Both the position numbers and the translations under genes were made by a program. Shown piece after piece: positions 28,227 to 37,489 of a stretch of DNA of 64,000 bases. The notes below the pieces were generated by a model that had not been told where the DNA came from, searched no databases, and saw nothing but the letters and a program-made list of their open reading frames with translations. Source of the stretch: Chryseobacterium gleum (lineage in GTDB: Bacteria; Bacteroidota; Bacteroidia; Flavobacteriales; Schleiferiaceae); NCBI GenBank assembly GCA_945883565.1, contig CAMCXO010000002.1, positions 124,001 to 188,000 of the forward strand, read 5' to 3'. How positions within the stretch are numbered: position 1 is the first letter of the stretch; the number at the start of each line of letters is the position of its first letter.

Positions 28227-28960
28227 AAATTAAGGTCCTTCTAGTCGTTTTTAGCATTCTTTCTTGGCCTACATACCTGCATTCGCAAAACATTGAGCAC
28301 GAAGGCGAAGCTTGGATTGGCTACATCGGCAGCTTTCGCACTTCAGACCATTGGAGCCTATGGTTCGATTTTCACTTTGTGCCTGAGACGTTTGTGGTAC
28401 CTCGGGTGGGCCTTAGTTACCATGCAGGTCAACATTGGCGGCTTACTGCGGGCTATGCCTATGCCCGTACCTCTACCGCTTATTCACACCGTTTGTTAAG
28501 AGGCGAACACCGGCCATGGGCCCAAGCAGAAGCCCGTTATAAACTGAGCAAGAAGTTTAACTACAGGCTACGACTTAGGTACGATGCCCGCTTTCGCGAT
28601 CAGCTGCTGCCTCAAAGCGAATCCTCTACCGGCAACTATCAATTAATAAACCGCTGGCGCATCTTAAACGACATACGCTTCGATTTAAAGTCGTGGCAGC
28701 AACAAAAACTCCAAGCGGTCTTAATGGATGAATTGCTCTTCAATTCGGGCGAAAACATTACCAATGCCCTCGACCAAAACCGAATTTACGCCCTTTTAGC
28801 TTGGCAAATTCAACCTGGATTAAGCCTAAATACCGGCTACCATCTGCGCCAAATACCCCGGTCAAATAACCGTTACACTTTCCGACACGGTATTACCCTT
28901 TGGTTTATCCATCAATTAGACTTGCGCAAAAAATCAAAGGCACCATCAAATACCCCCTAA
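28223..28960 (+). CDS. DUF2490 family outer-membrane-like protein
   Basis: From the ATG at 28223 (ATGA overlap with maf) the product is 245 residues. It has a signal peptide (KIKVLLVVFSILSWPTYLHSQ) followed by a beta-strand-rich region, EAWIGYIGSFRTSDHWSLWF and VPRVGLSYHAGQHWRLTAGY. The alternating aromatic strands suggest an outer-membrane beta barrel, as assumed for DUF2490. Function unknown. It ends the DUF2520/KdsC/UbiA/Maf operon. Confidence 0.8.
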   Translation: MKIKVLLVVFSILSWPTYLHSQNIEHEGEAWIGYIGSFRTSDHWSLWFDFHFVPETFVVPRVGLSYHAGQHWRLTAGYAYARTSTAYSHRLLRGEHRPWAQAEARYKLSKKFNYRLRLRYDARFRDQLLPQSESSTGNYQLINRWRILNDIRFDLKSWQQQKLQAVLMDELLFNSGENITNALDQNRIYALLAWQIQPGLSLNTGYHLRQIPRSNNRYTFRHGITLWFIHQLDLRKKSKAPSNTP

Positions 28961-29252
28961 ACCCTTAACGAATTGGTAATTTTTACTTAATAATGGGCTG
29001 TTAGGCTTCGGGCAGTTTTGCAAGGCCTTCCACGAGAGCGTAAAGTGATTAATTTCACACCACGGCATATGTTTCATTTTGCTAGTATTTTTAACAGCTT
29101 TCAATGCATTCTCGGCCCTGTTAAAGGGTACAGTGTTTTATGCTTAAGCCTCGAAACCACCGTAAATCATGGTGACTAATGGCATAGCCTTCGTTCTTTT
29201 GATCTCTGAAAGGGCCTCTTTACCTTTCTTCAATAACCAATAAACCAAGCCA
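28961..29252. other. Intergenic region without a recognised gene
   Basis: This 292-bp stretch lies between the DUF2490 gene and the response regulator. I see no conserved ORF, RNA gene or clear TAnnTTTG promoter in it. It presumably holds the promoter of the two-component operon. Confidence 0.4.
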
Positions 29253-29939
29253 ATGGAAACAAACGAATTCAAAATTTTATTGGTCGACGACGAACCCGAT
29301 ATCCTCGAGTTTGTGGGCTATAACCTTAAAAAAGAAGGCTTTCAGGTAATCACCGCCAACAATGGCAGCTTAGGGCTGGATTTGGCTATTAAAGAAAAAC
29401 CACACCTCATTTTACTCGACGTTATGATGCCCGGCATGGATGGCATCGAAACCTGCGACGCCATTCGCAACAATCCCGACATTGCCCATACCCTAATCGC
29501 TTTCCTTACCGCCCGGGGAGAAGACTATTCGCAAGTGGCCGGATTTGATGCCGGTGCCGACGATTATATAACCAAGCCCATTAAGCCCAAAGTGCTTATA
29601 AGCCGCATAAAGGCCCTTTTACGCCGCTTTAATACAACCGGAACAGCCCAAGAAAGCCTGCTTGAGTTTGGTACCCTTACCATTGACCTCGAAAAGTACC
29701 AAGTGCGCCTTAAAGGCAAGAAACTTGACTTGCCACGCAAAGAATTTGAACTTCTTTCGCTTCTCTCTTCGCGTCCAGGGAAAGTATTTAACCGCGATGA
29801 AATTTTAGACAAAATCTGGGGCAACGAAGTGGTTGTGGGCGGCAGAACCATAGACGTACACGTTCGAAAGCTCCGCGAAAAATTAGGCGATGGCTTTATA
29901 AAAACCGTGAAGGGCGTGGGTTACAAATTTGAAGTCTGA
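29253..29939 (+). CDS. OmpR/PhoB-family response regulator
   Basis: The 228-residue protein has a receiver domain at about 6-122 with the acidic pair D12-D13, phosphoacceptor D56 (LILLDVMMPGMDG) and the conserved Lys in DDYITKPIKP. A winged-helix DNA-binding domain follows (DLPRKEFELLSLLSSRPGKV, then GRTIDVHVRKLREKLGD and TVKGVGYKFEV). It is paired with the histidine kinase 10 nt downstream. The pair resembles PhoB/PhoR, but no phosphate genes are adjacent, so the signal is unknown. Confidence 0.92.
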   Translation: METNEFKILLVDDEPDILEFVGYNLKKEGFQVITANNGSLGLDLAIKEKPHLILLDVMMPGMDGIETCDAIRNNPDIAHTLIAFLTARGEDYSQVAGFDAGADDYITKPIKPKVLISRIKALLRRFNTTGTAQESLLEFGTLTIDLEKYQVRLKGKKLDLPRKEFELLSLLSSRPGKVFNRDEILDKIWGNEVVVGGRTIDVHVRKLREKLGDGFIKTVKGVGYKFEV

Positions 29940-29949
29940 AAGCCCCGCT

Positions 29950-31002
29950 ATGCATTTCCAAAAGCCACTAAACTTAGCCGTGGCCGTGGTGGCCATTTTA
30001 GGCATGTTGGTGGCCCTGTTGGCTGCATCGGCCTTCTTAGCGGGCGTTAACCCAAAAACCATCAGCTTTTTTCTGTTTTGTTCGGCGGCCTTACTCGCCA
30101 TGGCCTTTGGCCTTATTTGGTATTTTACCAACCGCTTCGTTTACAATAAAATCAAAGTTATTTATAAAAACATTCACGAGCTTAAAGTAGGCAGCGAACA
30201 AGAAGAAGACGAAATAGCCGAAACCACCGACCTAAAACGCGTAGAACGCGAAGTAAGCGATTGGGCCGAAGAACGCAGCCGCGAACTCAAAAATTTAAGG
30301 GAACGCGAAGCCTACCGTAGAGAGTTTATAGGCAACGTAAGTCACGAACTTAAAACCCCTATTTTCAACATACAAGGCTATTTGCTTACCCTGCTTGATG
30401 GCGCCATGGACGAGCCCGAAATAAGCACCAAATACCTCAAACGCGCGGCCAAAAGCGTAGAGCGTATGATCAACATTATTCAAGATCTAGAGCTTATAAC
30501 CCGTCTCGAGTCGGGCATTATGGGCATAGATATGAAACCCTTCGATCTCTTAAATGTGGTACACGAAGCCGTGGATATGATTGAAGACAAAGCCCGAAAA
30601 CGCGGCATCGACATTAAAATTCGAAAAGAACCTAAGCAAGCCCTGTTGGTGGTGGGCGACAGCAAACGCATTGAACAGGTACTGCTCAACCTGCTAACCA
30701 ACGCCATTAAGTACAGCAAAAAAGAAGGCGGCAAAGTAGAAATTAAGTTTTTCGACATGGCCCCCAACGTTTTAGTAGAAATAAGTGACGACGGATTGGG
30801 CATTCCCGAAAAAGACCTGCCACGCATTTTTGAACGCTTTTACCGCGTAGACAAAAGCCGCGCACGCGATGCCGGCGGCTCGGGCCTTGGGCTTGCCATA
30901 GTAAAACACATCATAGACGTACACAAACAAAGCATTCACGTACGCTCAACCGAAAACGTTGGATCAACCTTCGGCTTCACCCTGAGGTTGGCAAAAGATT
31001 AA
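29950..31002 (+). CDS. PhoR-like sensor histidine kinase
   Basis: The ATG at 29950 gives a 350-residue protein. A TTG at 29929 would overlap the regulator gene and is less likely. Two TM helices (about 9-32 and 42-66) enclose only a short periplasmic loop. Then come a linker, the H box (GNVSHELKTPIFNIQGY), the N box (NLLTNAIKYSKK) and G boxes (DDGLGIPEKDLPRIFERFYR, GGSGLGLAIVKH). With almost no extracytoplasmic sensor domain, it probably senses a membrane or partner-protein signal. Confidence 0.9.
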   Translation: MHFQKPLNLAVAVVAILGMLVALLAASAFLAGVNPKTISFFLFCSAALLAMAFGLIWYFTNRFVYNKIKVIYKNIHELKVGSEQEEDEIAETTDLKRVEREVSDWAEERSRELKNLREREAYRREFIGNVSHELKTPIFNIQGYLLTLLDGAMDEPEISTKYLKRAAKSVERMINIIQDLELITRLESGIMGIDMKPFDLLNVVHEAVDMIEDKARKRGIDIKIRKEPKQALLVVGDSKRIEQVLLNLLTNAIKYSKKEGGKVEIKFFDMAPNVLVEISDDGLGIPEKDLPRIFERFYRVDKSRARDAGGSGLGLAIVKHIIDVHKQSIHVRSTENVGSTFGFTLRLAKD

Positions 31003-31056
31003 CCCACATCACAAAAGGCTTACTTAAACAACCTTTTTTAAAAGCAGCTGCTGGCT

Positions 31057-32319
31057 TTAAGGTTGCTTTATAATGCTCTGGTATTGGGGTTTTGGGCCGT
31101 CTATATACAGGGTGTAAAGGCCGAAAGGCAGGGTTTGCAAGGGTATTTCCATTTGTGGATTTTGTATAACGCCTTGCTTTACAATTTGGCCTTGGGCGTT
31201 GTAAAGACTGTACTTCTGGCCTATTTGGTGAGGTGCCGGACTCACCACCAGCATTTGGTGTGCCGGATTTGGATACACCCAAGCTTGTTTCATTGGCTGG
31301 AGGTTAACGCCCATTTGTCCGGTGCTGAGGGTTTGCATTTTCGAGCTGTTTTGATGGCAATGGGTGGCTTTTAAAGTTACATTATAGGTTCCAGCAATGC
31401 TGTAAGTGTGGATGGGTTGAGGGTCAACAGAACTTTGCCCATCGCCAAAATCCCATTCGTATTGACTGGCTTGGGTAGATTGGTTGTTAAATTGAAACTG
31501 GTAGTTGCTTAAAGGGGTAATTGTAAAATCGGCCATGGGATCGTAAAGGCCTACATTCCAGTTTATCAGGCTATCGTAAACCACGGTTTTAGCGGCCTGC
31601 CTAATGGTTTGGGCGGTGTTGGGCGGCAAGGTGGCATTAAAGGCTATGAGCTCCGGGTTTTGGCGAAAAAAGCAGGTGTAAAAACCCACGGCTGCTGCAT
31701 AAGTTCCCGCCACCGAGGGGTGACTTTCGTCGGCCTCATACAGTTCTATTTGGGGAGCGTGGGTTCGAAGGTATTTCCATACAGCTCCAACCGGCGATAC
31801 TATAGCCTGATTTTGATTGGCCATGGTTTGGTAACGCAGGCTAAGCAGGCTATCCATGCCGCTGTAGGTACAAACAGGCGGCCAAATGGGGCAGTTATTG
31901 GCATCGCCATTTTTGCGGCCCCACGTCATATAAAAAACGGTTTCGGCGCAGGGGTTGTGCCACTGAGTAAGGCTGTCGAGGGCCCGGGCAAAGGGGTAAA
32001 CTTCGGTTTGTACCTGAGCCTCAGGAAACGACGGCAGTTGACTTTGTTCCTGCAAAACCACATAATGCCAATTGCCTGCTGCTATTTTGGCCAAGCTAAG
32101 GGCATTGCTTACGTGGGCTTGAAAGCGAAATCCACCGGGGGTATTGCTGTCGAAAAGCAAGGTATCGCCGGTTGAATTGGCCATATTGGCAACCATTTGA
32201 GGCAGGCTGTTGGCCGCTGTATAGCTGTTGCCTAAAAACAAAGCGCGACGGGTTTGGGCTTGTAAGCCAAGGGCAAACAAGATTAGAAAAAGACAGCTGT
32301 AATGGAATACTTTACTCAT
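31057..32319 (-). CDS. Secreted SGNH/GDSL-like hydrolase with PKD domain and T9SS sorting domain
   Basis: From the ATG at 32319 the 420-residue protein has a signal peptide (SCLFLILFALGLQAQ). An SGNH hydrolase domain follows with Ser32 in LFLGNSYTAAN and the DESHPS block carrying Asp197 and His200. A PKD domain follows (YEWDFGDGQSS...IHTYSIAGTYNVTL), then a type A T9SS sorting domain (AWVYPNPAHQMLVV...LPFGLYTLYI). It should be exported across the outer membrane by T9SS and act as an esterase on polysaccharide or lipid. The substrate is unknown. Confidence 0.87.
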   Translation of the reverse strand: MSKVFHYSCLFLILFALGLQAQTRRALFLGNSYTAANSLPQMVANMANSTGDTLLFDSNTPGGFRFQAHVSNALSLAKIAAGNWHYVVLQEQSQLPSFPEAQVQTEVYPFARALDSLTQWHNPCAETVFYMTWGRKNGDANNCPIWPPVCTYSGMDSLLSLRYQTMANQNQAIVSPVGAVWKYLRTHAPQIELYEADESHPSVAGTYAAAVGFYTCFFRQNPELIAFNATLPPNTAQTIRQAAKTVVYDSLINWNVGLYDPMADFTITPLSNYQFQFNNQSTQASQYEWDFGDGQSSVDPQPIHTYSIAGTYNVTLKATHCHQNSSKMQTLSTGQMGVNLQPMKQAWVYPNPAHQMLVVSPAPHQIGQKYSLYNAQGQIVKQGVIQNPQMEIPLQTLPFGLYTLYIDGPKPQYQSIIKQP

Positions 32320-32588
32320 TGGAATGGGGCTCCGGTTCAAATTGAAAGCGTGCTTTTCGGACTTTAAAAAGGCGAAAGCCAATCCAAACGCATAAGTTGG
32401 CCGTTTGTAATGCCTTTTGCTTGGCCAAATTACGGATGCTTAAATGCTTAAAGCGTGTTTGATTTTTAAACGAAGGCCTTGCCTTATGCAGGGTTTCTGT
32501 GGCTTTGTAGCCGATGGGCCCAAAGTTTTGCTAAAGTGAATTTAGATACCCTAAAAGGCCTGATGTGAGTTGGCCATTAAAGAGAAAG

Positions 32589-32662
<74 letters not shown>

Positions 32663-32674
32663 ATGGGAGGGCGG

Positions 32675-32705
32675 CAAAGGTAAACAGATTTCCCATTCAT
32701 GCAAA
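32675..32705 (-). promoter_or_regulatory. Promoter of tRNA-Ala
   Basis: On the minus strand a TTTG (-33, 32705-32702), a 19-nt spacer and a perfect -7 box TACCTTTG (32682-32675) are present. Transcription would start about 6-9 nt before the mature tRNA end at 32662. This is one of the two best matches in the window to the Bacteroidota consensus. Confidence 0.75.
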
Positions 32706-32768
32706 TGCCTTATGCCAAGGCGACTTGGGTCACGGGAAGAATGCTTTTGAGTTGTCAACTTTGCGGTT

Positions 32769-33578
32769 ATGAATGCATTAGAAATTATCGGGTATTTGGC
32801 CACCGCCTTGGTGGGTTTGTCGTTGGGATTAATAGGCAGTGGTGGCAGCATATTAACCATTCCCATTTTGGTGTATTTGTTTCAAATGCCGGCCACCACG
32901 GCCACTTCGTATTCGTTGGTTTTGGTAGGCTTTACTGCCCTATTAGGGGCTTTTAAAAAGCATCAAAACCACGAGGTTGACTGGAAAGTGGCCTTGTTTT
33001 TCGGCCTGCCGGCCCTGCTAAGTGTATACGCCACCCGCAGATGGTTGTTAATGGCCATTCCCGAATATTTTACGCTGGGGCCATGGCCAGTAGGCCGCGA
33101 TTTGTTTTTGCTGCTTTTGTTTTCGGTGCTTATGGTTTTGGCGGCTTTAAGCATGATGCGCAAAAACGAAAAGCCTACCACCAGCGAGGGCCGTAGTTGG
33201 TCGCCATTGGCCAAACAAATGGCCGTAGTGGCCGAAGGCGGTGCCACAGGGGTTATAACCGGATTGGTAGGGGCAGGGGGCGGATTTTTAATCATTCCGG
33301 CCTTGGTGGTTTTGGGCAAGATGCCCATTAAAATGGCCATGGGAACCTCTTTGGCCATAATAGCCGCCAAATCGTTGGTGGGTTTTGCAGGCGATTTAGG
33401 CAATCCCGAAATCCACATACAGTATGGGTTTTTGCTGGCCCTGCTGGCCTTATCGGGCTTGGGCATGTTGGCCGGAAATGCTTTGGCCGGTAAAATTGCC
33501 GCCGAGAAACTGAAGGTTGGTTTCGCCTGGTTTGTATTGGCCATGGCGGCCTTTATTTTGGCTAAAGAACTTTTGTAA
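32769..33578 (+). CDS. TSUP (TauE/SafE) family membrane permease
   Basis: The 269-residue protein has about eight TM helices and the duplicated TSUP motif: GLSLGLIGSGGSILTIPILV at the start of the first half and TGLVGAGGGFLIIPALVVLG in the second. It is a second TSUP member, clearly distinct from the one at 6288-7121. A substrate (sulfite, sulfonate, thiosulfate or other anion) cannot be assigned. It stands alone, convergent with the ABC permease gene (11-nt gap). Confidence 0.85.
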   Translation: MNALEIIGYLATALVGLSLGLIGSGGSILTIPILVYLFQMPATTATSYSLVLVGFTALLGAFKKHQNHEVDWKVALFFGLPALLSVYATRRWLLMAIPEYFTLGPWPVGRDLFLLLLFSVLMVLAALSMMRKNEKPTTSEGRSWSPLAKQMAVVAEGGATGVITGLVGAGGGFLIIPALVVLGKMPIKMAMGTSLAIIAAKSLVGFAGDLGNPEIHIQYGFLLALLALSGLGMLAGNALAGKIAAEKLKVGFAWFVLAMAAFILAKELL

Positions 33579-33589
33579 GCCAGTTTTAG

Positions 33590-34852
33590 TTAACGTCTAA
33601 TGGCTTCTACCGGATCGAGCCGTGCGGCCATAAGCGCCGGAATGGTTCCACTCAATAGGCCGATTACCACCGAAATAAGTACTCCGGTAATGACGTTGTT
33701 TAAACCCAATTGAATTTCGAAATCGCTTACGTAAACCGCTGCCACTTGAATGCCAATAGTTACCACCAGCAGTCCAATAAGTCCGCCTAAAAGCGAAAGA
33801 ACCACCGATTCGAAAAGAAATTGAAGCAAGATAAAGCCATTTTTAGCCCCTAAGGCTTTTTGAATGCCAATTTGGGTGGTTCGCTCGCGCACGCTTACAA
33901 ACATGATGTTGGCGATGCCAAAGCCCCCAACCAGAAGCGAAAAACCTCCAATGAGGGTGCCCGCCAAGCCTACCACTTTAAATAAACCATCGAGTTGGTT
34001 GTTGATTAGGGATATTTCGTTGAGCGAAAAATCGTCTTCTACCTTTGGCTTTAAACGCCTAATGCTTCGCATATTCATGCGCAGTTCGTCTTTAAAAGCT
34101 GCCAGTTCGATGCCCTCTTTGGGCTTGGCCATAATAAAATTGCCATCCATACGGTCTGGATTCACCAGTTTTCTAAAGGCCAAAGCCGGAATTAGCACGA
34201 GTTCGTCGTTATCGCCTCCTACTAAACTCTCGCCCACCCGCGAAAAGACCCCTATTACCCGGTATTTTTGGCCTAATAGACCAATGGTTTTGCCTTCGGC
34301 CGGACGGCCCTGAAAGAGGCCTTGGGCAATATCGTAGCCAATTATGGCCACATTGGGCCCGCTTTGAGATTCGCTTTCTGTAAAATAGCGGCCTTCGTCG
34401 AGGCTAAAATTCCAAATTCGGAAGTAGTCGTGTGTAGCGCCCAAAACCCCAATTTGTTCAACCGAATTGATGCCATACTTGGCCGTAGAACCTATGCTAG
34501 CACCAAACACTAAAGCTTCGGCCGAGCCCATTCGCCTTTGAAGCTCGCGGTAATCAGAAAAAGAGGGCTCAGGACGGTTTAGGTATTTCCACCAGGGGTA
34601 TTCGCCATTGCCACCCCAACCCCATTTTTGAACGTACACCACATTGCTGCCCAAGCTCGACACACTGTTTCGGATGCTGTTTTCGAGCGAATCGACCACC
34701 GCATAAACCGAGATAATAGCGAAAATGCCAATGCTTATACCCAGCAAACTCAAAAAAGTGCGCAGTTTGTTCACCACCAACGCATGCCAGGCAAATGAAA
34801 AGCTTTCGAGAATGAGGCGAATAAAAATCAAAGGGCGCAAAATTTTAGCCAA
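33590..34852 (-). CDS. MacB/FtsX-type ABC transporter permease
   Basis: The 420-residue protein has TM1 near residues 35-55 (LSLLGISIGIFAIISVYAVV), a large MacB periplasmic core domain (about 60-270) and three C-terminal TM helices with the FtsX motif (RERTTQIGIQKALGAKNGFI, then the terminal PALMAARLDPVEAIR). Such permeases work by mechanotransmission with a cognate ATPase and often an adaptor; neither is next to it. The only available start is TTG at 34852. Confidence 0.88.
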   Translation of the reverse strand: MAKILRPLIFIRLILESFSFAWHALVVNKLRTFLSLLGISIGIFAIISVYAVVDSLENSIRNSVSSLGSNVVYVQKWGWGGNGEYPWWKYLNRPEPSFSDYRELQRRMGSAEALVFGASIGSTAKYGINSVEQIGVLGATHDYFRIWNFSLDEGRYFTESESQSGPNVAIIGYDIAQGLFQGRPAEGKTIGLLGQKYRVIGVFSRVGESLVGGDNDELVLIPALAFRKLVNPDRMDGNFIMAKPKEGIELAAFKDELRMNMRSIRRLKPKVEDDFSLNEISLINNQLDGLFKVVGLAGTLIGGFSLLVGGFGIANIMFVSVRERTTQIGIQKALGAKNGFILLQFLFESVVLSLLGGLIGLLVVTIGIQVAAVYVSDFEIQLGLNNVITGVLISVVIGLLSGTIPALMAARLDPVEAIRR

Positions 34853-34901
34853 GATACAGCAGTATAATGGGCCATTAAACCCAATTCTTCTTTAAATTAA
34901 G

Positions 34902-34909
34902 TACCTTTG
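34902..34909 (+). promoter_or_regulatory. -7 element upstream of purH
   Basis: A perfect TAnnTTTG box (TACCTTTG) lies 31 nt before the purH start. No good -33 TTG stands at the usual distance, so the assignment is moderate. Confidence 0.45.
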
Positions 34910-34940
34910 CCCCTTCGCTCCATCTACAAAATTTCACCCT

Positions 34941-36419
34941 TTGAAAAGCGCCCGAACTGCTTTGGTTTCTGTGTATTCCAAAGACGGACTTGAAGAATTG
35001 GTACGCTGTATGCACAGCCACCACATTGAGTTGTATTCGACCGGCGGCACCCATGCTTTTATTGAAAATCTGGGCATTCCGGTTCATAAAGTTGAAGATT
35101 TAACCTCGTATCCCAGCATTTTGGGCGGAAGGGTAAAAACCCTTCACCCTAAAGTTTTCGGGGGCATTCTGGCCCGACGCGAAACACCCGCTGATTTGTT
35201 GGAACTCGAATCGTTCGAGATTCCGGAAATCGATATGGTGGTGGTTGACCTTTATCCTTTTGAAGAAACCGTAGCCGGGGGAGCCCAAGCTGAAGACATT
35301 ATAGAAAAAATAGACATTGGTGGCATTTCACTAATACGGGCAGCAGCGAAAAACCACGCCCATGTTCTCATAGTACCCCACCGCCATTTATACGCCCAAA
35401 CCATTCAACTCTTAAATGCAAACAATGGGGGCAGCACTTTAGAAGAAAGATTAAATTTTGCCAGAAAGGCATTTGCCATAAGCTCGGCATACGATGCCGC
35501 CATTGCCTCTTGGATGGGCGCAAGTGAAACCCTGCGCTACGGCGAGAATCCGCATCAAAAGGCCAGGTTTGTGGGCGATTTAAGCCGGGTTTTCGACCAA
35601 ATTCAAGGAAAAGAACTGAGCTATAACAATTTGCTCGACATCGACAGCGCTTGGTGGCTCATTCAAGAGTTTTACGAACCCGCTTTCGCAGTGGTGAAAC
35701 ACAACAATGCCTGCGGATTGGCCATTCGCCAAAGCCTGTTCGAAGCCTGGACCGAAGCCCTGAAGGCCGATCCGGTATCGGCTTTTGGCGGTGTGCTGGC
35801 TTGTAACCGAAAAGTAGATGCTCAAACGGCCGAAAACATTAACCAATTGTTTTTCGAAGTGCTTTTGGCTCCCGATTTTGAGCCCGAAGCCTTAGAGATA
35901 TTGCAATCGAAGAAAAACCGCATTTTACTTAGAAGCAAATCTTTTGAAAGGCCCAAAAGCCATATTCGCACCGTTTTGAATGGGTATTTGGAGCAAGATT
36001 TCGATTTGCATACCGAAAGCGAGGCCGATTTTACTTACCCTACGCTTTTAAAACCCAATGCAAGCGAAACGGCCGACCTTATTATGGCAGCCAAAATAGT
36101 GAAGCATACGCGCAGCAATGCCATTGTTTTGGTTAAAAACGGACAACTTTTGGGCAGTGGTACCGGACAAACATCTAGGGTAGATGCCCTTAAACAAGCC
36201 ATTCACAAAGCCCAGACTTTTGGCCTCGACCTACAGGGGGCCGTTATGGCTTCTGATGCTTTCTTTCCATTTCCCGATTGCGTAGAGATTGCTTTCCAAG
36301 CCGGAATCCGAGCCGTTATTCAGCCCGGAGGCTCGGTAAAAGACCAACTGTCTGTTGATTTTTGCAATTCGCATAAAATGTGCATGGTATTTACCGGATA
36401 CAGGCATTTTAAACACTAA
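34941..36419 (+). CDS. purH: Bifunctional AICAR formyltransferase/IMP cyclohydrolase
   Basis: The 492-residue protein has an N-terminal MGS-like IMP cyclohydrolase domain (ALVSVYSKDGLEELV, IELYSTGGTHAFIE, LGGRVKTLHPKVFGGIL) and a C-terminal AICAR transformylase domain (RYGENPHQKARF, VVKHNNACGLA, SDAFFPFPDCVEIAFQAGI and the terminal PGGSVKDQ). It catalyses the last two steps of IMP synthesis. The frame contains no ATG near the start; the TTG at 34941 gives the expected short N-terminus and lies about 28 nt after the predicted transcription start. mreB follows after 35 nt. Confidence 0.94.
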   Translation: MKSARTALVSVYSKDGLEELVRCMHSHHIELYSTGGTHAFIENLGIPVHKVEDLTSYPSILGGRVKTLHPKVFGGILARRETPADLLELESFEIPEIDMVVVDLYPFEETVAGGAQAEDIIEKIDIGGISLIRAAAKNHAHVLIVPHRHLYAQTIQLLNANNGGSTLEERLNFARKAFAISSAYDAAIASWMGASETLRYGENPHQKARFVGDLSRVFDQIQGKELSYNNLLDIDSAWWLIQEFYEPAFAVVKHNNACGLAIRQSLFEAWTEALKADPVSAFGGVLACNRKVDAQTAENINQLFFEVLLAPDFEPEALEILQSKKNRILLRSKSFERPKSHIRTVLNGYLEQDFDLHTESEADFTYPTLLKPNASETADLIMAAKIVKHTRSNAIVLVKNGQLLGSGTGQTSRVDALKQAIHKAQTFGLDLQGAVMASDAFFPFPDCVEIAFQAGIRAVIQPGGSVKDQLSVDFCNSHKMCMVFTGYRHFKH

Positions 36420-36454
36420 TTTCAACCCCTCAAAACCCAAGCGCTTACCTCATC

Positions 36455-37480
36455 ATGGGGATTTTCGACCTTTTTACCCAAGACATTGCCATTGACCTCG
36501 GAACGGCCAATACGCTTATAATACACAACGATAAGGTGGTGGTAGATGCGCCCTCCATTGTAGCCATCGACCGCTCTACCAACCGCATAATAGCCGTGGG
36601 CCATGAAGCCCGACAAATGCACGGCAAAACCCACGAAAACATCAAAACCATAAGGCCTTTAAAAGACGGGGTAATTGCCGATTTTAACGCCAGCGAATAC
36701 ATGATTCGGGAGTTTATTAAGAACATTCCGGGATTGAAAAACCGCTGGGTTGCGCCTTCTTTGCGAATGGTGATATGCATCCCATCAGGTATAACAGAAG
36801 TGGAAAAACGGGCCGTACGCGACTCGGCCGAGCACGCAGGCGCTAAAGAAGTTTACCTCATTCACGAACCCATGGCCGCTGCCATTGGCATAGGGGTAGA
36901 TGTTCAGGAACCCAAAGGCAATATGATTATCGACATCGGGGGGGGAACCACCGAAATCGCCGTGGTGGCTTTAGGGGGAATTGTATGCGACAAAAGCATA
37001 AAAGTGGCCGGAGACGTTTTTACCAACGACATTGCCTTTTACATGCGGGCCCACCACAACCTGTACATTGGCGAACGCACCGCAGAGCAAATTAAAATAG
37101 AAATAGGTTCGGCTTTGGATACCCTTGAAAATCCACCCGAAGAATACGCCGTTCAAGGCCGCGACCTGCTGACCGGCAAGCCCAAACAGGTTATTGTTAC
37201 CTATACCGAAATCGCCAAGGCTTTAGACAAATCTATTACGCGAATAGAAGATGCCATTATGGAAGCTTTATCCATGACCCCGCCTGAATTGGCCGCCGAT
37301 ATTTACAACAGCGGTATTTACATGGCCGGAGGTGGTAGTATGTTGAGGGGCTTAGATTTGCGTATTTCCAAAAAAACCGAATTGCCGGTTTATGTGGCCG
37401 AAGATCCATTGCGCGCTGTGGTAAGGGGCACCGGCATTGCCCTAAAAAACATCGACAAATTCAACTTCCTGATGCGATAA
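36455..37480 (+). CDS. mreB: Rod-shape-determining protein MreB
   Basis: The 341-residue actin homologue has an N-terminal membrane-binding stretch (MGIFDLFTQDIAIDLGTANT), phosphate-2 motif MIIDIGGGTTEIAVVALGG and adenosine motif YMAGGGSMLRGLDLRIS. It forms membrane-attached filaments that guide the elongasome. It is the first of five contiguous rod-complex genes (mreB, mreC, mreD, mrdA, rodA), and the 35-nt gap from purH suggests shared transcription. Confidence 0.96.
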   Translation: MGIFDLFTQDIAIDLGTANTLIIHNDKVVVDAPSIVAIDRSTNRIIAVGHEARQMHGKTHENIKTIRPLKDGVIADFNASEYMIREFIKNIPGLKNRWVAPSLRMVICIPSGITEVEKRAVRDSAEHAGAKEVYLIHEPMAAAIGIGVDVQEPKGNMIIDIGGGTTEIAVVALGGIVCDKSIKVAGDVFTNDIAFYMRAHHNLYIGERTAEQIKIEIGSALDTLENPPEEYAVQGRDLLTGKPKQVIVTYTEIAKALDKSITRIEDAIMEALSMTPPELAADIYNSGIYMAGGGSMLRGLDLRISKKTELPVYVAEDPLRAVVRGTGIALKNIDKFNFLMR

Positions 37481-37489
37481 GCAGCCGAA

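Noticed and set aside
29069-29179. 36-codon plus-strand ORF between the DUF2490 gene and the response regulator
   Set aside because: It has no hydrophobic or domain pattern, no coupling to neighbours and no start context; it is likely chance.
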